The notes below the pieces were generated by a model that was not told the DNA's origin, searched no databases, and was given only the letters and a program-made list of their open reading frames with translations. A stretch of DNA of 15,732 nucleotides. It comes from Tardiphaga sp. GTDB lineage: Bacteria > Pseudomonadota > Alphaproteobacteria > Rhizobiales > Xanthobacteraceae. Location: NCBI GenBank assembly GCA_028290765.1, contig JAQGJF010000553.1, positions 1-15,732 on the forward strand, written 5' to 3'. The stretch's first letter is position 1, and every line of letters begins with the position of its first letter. Position numbers and translations under genes: made by a program. This document shows, piece after piece, positions 14,111 through 15,732 of this stretch.

Positions 14111-14734
14111 ATGCCGCTGCCCCGCCCCCTTGCCGTCCTGCTCCTGATGTCTGTCTCGTGCATGGGGGTGCGCAGCGAGCCGGTCGATCCGCCCGGGGCA
14201 GCGCTCGTCCGGGATGTCCTGATTCCCGGGCCCGTCCAAAGCTGCCCGGCGGAGGTCGAACCGCCCGGGCAGGATCCGGCGACGACCTCGTCGCTGCCCG
14301 GCAACTACAAGTTCTCGGCGAGCGAACATTTCCGGGAAGACCTTTCCCCCCGCAGCGCGGTGAAGATTTCCTGGCTTGGCGCGACCTTCAGGCAGCGCTT
14401 CGTTTCCAGGGTCGAAGACGCCGCGGTACGCGCAACCTTGCAGGCGTTTGGCATGTCCAGGCCGGCACGGGCCGCGGAGATCGCCGCCGCGCTGGGCGAC
14501 CGGCGCGAAACGGGGCTTGGCGAACTCTGGTGTCTCCTCGCGCGGCAGCCGAATGGTGAAAGCGGGTTGCTGCTCACGACTTCAGTCCCGAACCTGTTCT
14601 TCATCCGCGACGGTGGCGGCGTGCTCTGGACCGTCGACGCGCTGTGGGGCGGGGCCGGCTGGGAAATCGGCGCGAGTTCTATCGACGGCGATCGTCAATG
14701 GCCGGCCGGCGTTCAGGCCGTCGGTCATTCATGA
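14111..14734 (+). CDS. Secreted protein of unknown function
   Basis: I do not recognise this 207-aa protein. Residues 7-20 are a short hydrophobic helix after MPLPRP, forming a Sec-type signal peptide with possible cleavage near VRS-EP (22/23). C17 lies in a poor lipobox (SVSC), so lipidation is unlikely. A proline-rich stretch (24-64) with C45 follows, then a folded-looking region with C141 and beta-strand-like ends (LLLTTSVPNLFFIRD, VLWTVDALWGGAGWEIG). C45 and C141 could form a disulfide in the periplasm. GGAGA is 6 nt before the ATG. It is the first gene after an AT-rich leader with a CtrA-like box and lies 57 nt before an adenylate cyclase gene, with which it is probably cotranscribed. 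Confidence 0.72.
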   Translation: MPLPRPLAVLLLMSVSCMGVRSEPVDPPGAALVRDVLIPGPVQSCPAEVEPPGQDPATTSSLPGNYKFSASEHFREDLSPRSAVKISWLGATFRQRFVSRVEDAAVRATLQAFGMSRPARAAEIAAALGDRRETGLGELWCLLARQPNGESGLLLTTSVPNLFFIRDGGGVLWTVDALWGGAGWEIGASSIDGDRQWPAGVQAVGHS

Positions 14735-14791
14735 AGCGGATTTTATTTTGCCGGGAAATCCTCTACGCAGGTCGTGAGCGGAGGGGGCCCG

Positions 14792-15732
14792 ATGCAGATG
14801 TGGCGGAGATTGACAGGGCAGGGCGGACCCGAGCGGGCGGTGATCTATTTCGATTTCCGCCGCGCCCTCACGCGGGAAATCCTGCTGACCGAGCGGTTGC
14901 GCATCAAGGCGGTGATCGTCACCGCGTCGGTGCTGGTGGCGTGCCTGCTGACGGCCTATACGATCATGCCCGACAATGTCGAGCGGATCTGGCACGGCCA
15001 TTTCGCGCTCGTGCCGCTGCTGGGGGCCTTCGTCATCTTCGTGATCCTCGAACTGTCGGTGCTGCGGATCCTGTCGCAGCGGCTGGCGCTCAATCGCGAT
15101 GTGCCCTATGCGCGCCGCTACCTCAGCGCCTTGATCGAGACCAGCCTGCCGACGGTCGCGCTGTATCTGCACATCCAGGGTATGGGGCCGACACAGGCGC
15201 TGGGCTTCGCGGCGCCGCTGGCCTATTTTTTCTTCATCATCCTCTCGACGCTGCGGCTCGATTTCTGGCTCTCGAGCTTCACCGGGTTCGTCGCGGCGGC
15301 CGAACTGTTCGGCATGGCGATGTTCTATCATCCGGCGCAGTTCGCCGATGAGCCCGCCCCCGACCTCGGCTTTCATCTGGTGCGCAGCCTTGTGATTCTG
15401 ATCTGCGGCGTTCTCGCCGGTGCGGTGGGGACGCAGTTGCGGCGCCAGTTCGAGGCCAGCATCGCCGCGGCGACGGCGCGCGATCGCGTCACCAATCTGT
15501 TCGGCCAGCACGTCTCGCCGCAGGTGGTGGAACGGCTCTTGGCATCGGGCTCCGGCGTCACCAGCGAAACCCGCCATGCTGCCATCATGTTCGTCGATTT
15601 CCGCAATTTCACCGGCGCCGCGCGGGTTCGGACGCCGAAGCAGGTGGTGGCGCGGCTCGATGACGCCTTCGCGGTGCTGGTCGAGATTCTGGACCGGCAC
15701 TCCGGCATCGTGAACAAGTTTCTCGGCGACGG
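14792..15732 (+). CDS. Membrane-anchored class III adenylate cyclase (3' end outside the window)
   Basis: The reading frame is open from the ATG at 14792 to the window end, giving 313 residues. A GGAGGGGG ribosome site lies about 5 nt upstream; an ATG two codons later is an alternative. The N-terminal part has about six membrane helices (roughly 38-58, 71-92, 114-130, 137-153, 160-180, 197-216). A linker with FGQHVSPQVVERLL (237-250), typical before bacterial cyclase domains, follows. The class III catalytic domain then begins: MFVDFRNFTG has the first metal-binding aspartate at D269. KFLGDG at the very end has the adenine-selecting lysine K309 and the second metal aspartate D313. ATP to cAMP conversion is therefore likely. 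The rest of the catalytic domain, including the transition-state Asn/Arg region, is cut off. Confidence 0.92.
   Translation, partial: MQMWRRLTGQGGPERAVIYFDFRRALTREILLTERLRIKAVIVTASVLVACLLTAYTIMPDNVERIWHGHFALVPLLGAFVIFVILELSVLRILSQRLALNRDVPYARRYLSALIETSLPTVALYLHIQGMGPTQALGFAAPLAYFFFIILSTLRLDFWLSSFTGFVAAAELFGMAMFYHPAQFADEPAPDLGFHLVRSLVILICGVLAGAVGTQLRRQFEASIAAATARDRVTNLFGQHVSPQVVERLLASGSGVTSETRHAAIMFVDFRNFTGAARVRTPKQVVARLDDAFAVLVEILDRHSGIVNKFLGD

Overview
The window is a GC-rich, densely packed chromosomal segment. Gene order, codon use (heavy GCG/GGC/CTG/CGC) and protein types (LysR-controlled aromatic-type catabolism, polar amino-acid ABC uptake, a membrane adenylate cyclase, a CtrA-type TTAA-N7-TTAA box) suggest an alphaproteobacterium, probably in or near Bradyrhizobium/Rhodopseudomonas. 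That placement is inferred from style and not from a marker gene. No rRNA, tRNA, CRISPR array, insertion sequence or phage gene was seen. Both window edges cut through genes.

Layout. (1) Positions 1-3069, + strand: an amino-acid uptake operon with the C-terminal part of a periplasmic binding protein, a DHDPS/NAL-family (DapA-like) lyase, a HisM/GlnP-type permease and a polar-amino-acid ATPase. The enzyme inside the transport operon suggests that the imported compound or its product is cleaved or condensed by a Schiff-base aldolase. (2) 3086-4634, - strand: a nucleoside 2-deoxyribosyltransferase-family enzyme and a LysR-type regulator. (3) 4803-8839, + strand, divergent from the LysR gene: a MetX-like alpha/beta-hydrolase, a PheA/TfdB-type FAD hydroxylase and an AAHS-type MFS transporter, forming a compact catabolic operon. 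The divergent intergenic region carries two T-N11-A boxes 22 bp apart, the second abutting a plausible -35. This is the layout expected of a LysR-activated promoter. (4) 8984-10107: a DUF2000 protein (+) convergent with an isoprenylcysteine-methyltransferase-like membrane protein (-). (5) 10241-13867, + strand: a TetR repressor, a lipoprotein membrane-fusion protein, an ABC ATPase and an ABC-2 permease, all overlapping by 4 bp. They lie behind a promoter whose 17-bp spacer is almost exactly filled by a 9+2+9 palindromic operator. (6) 14111-15732, + strand: an unrecognised secreted protein followed by a multi-pass class III adenylate cyclase that runs off the window, preceded by an AT-rich leader with a perfect TTAA-N7-TTAA box.

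The points most worth a second look are the hydrolase/hydroxylase/transporter operon, whose substrate is unknown and which lacks a ring-cleavage gene; the apparently leaderless, self-repressed TetR-exporter operon; and the secreted unknown/adenylate cyclase pair under a possible CtrA-controlled promoter. I found no clearly unprecedented multi-gene system. Names and families come from motif reading only, without database search.
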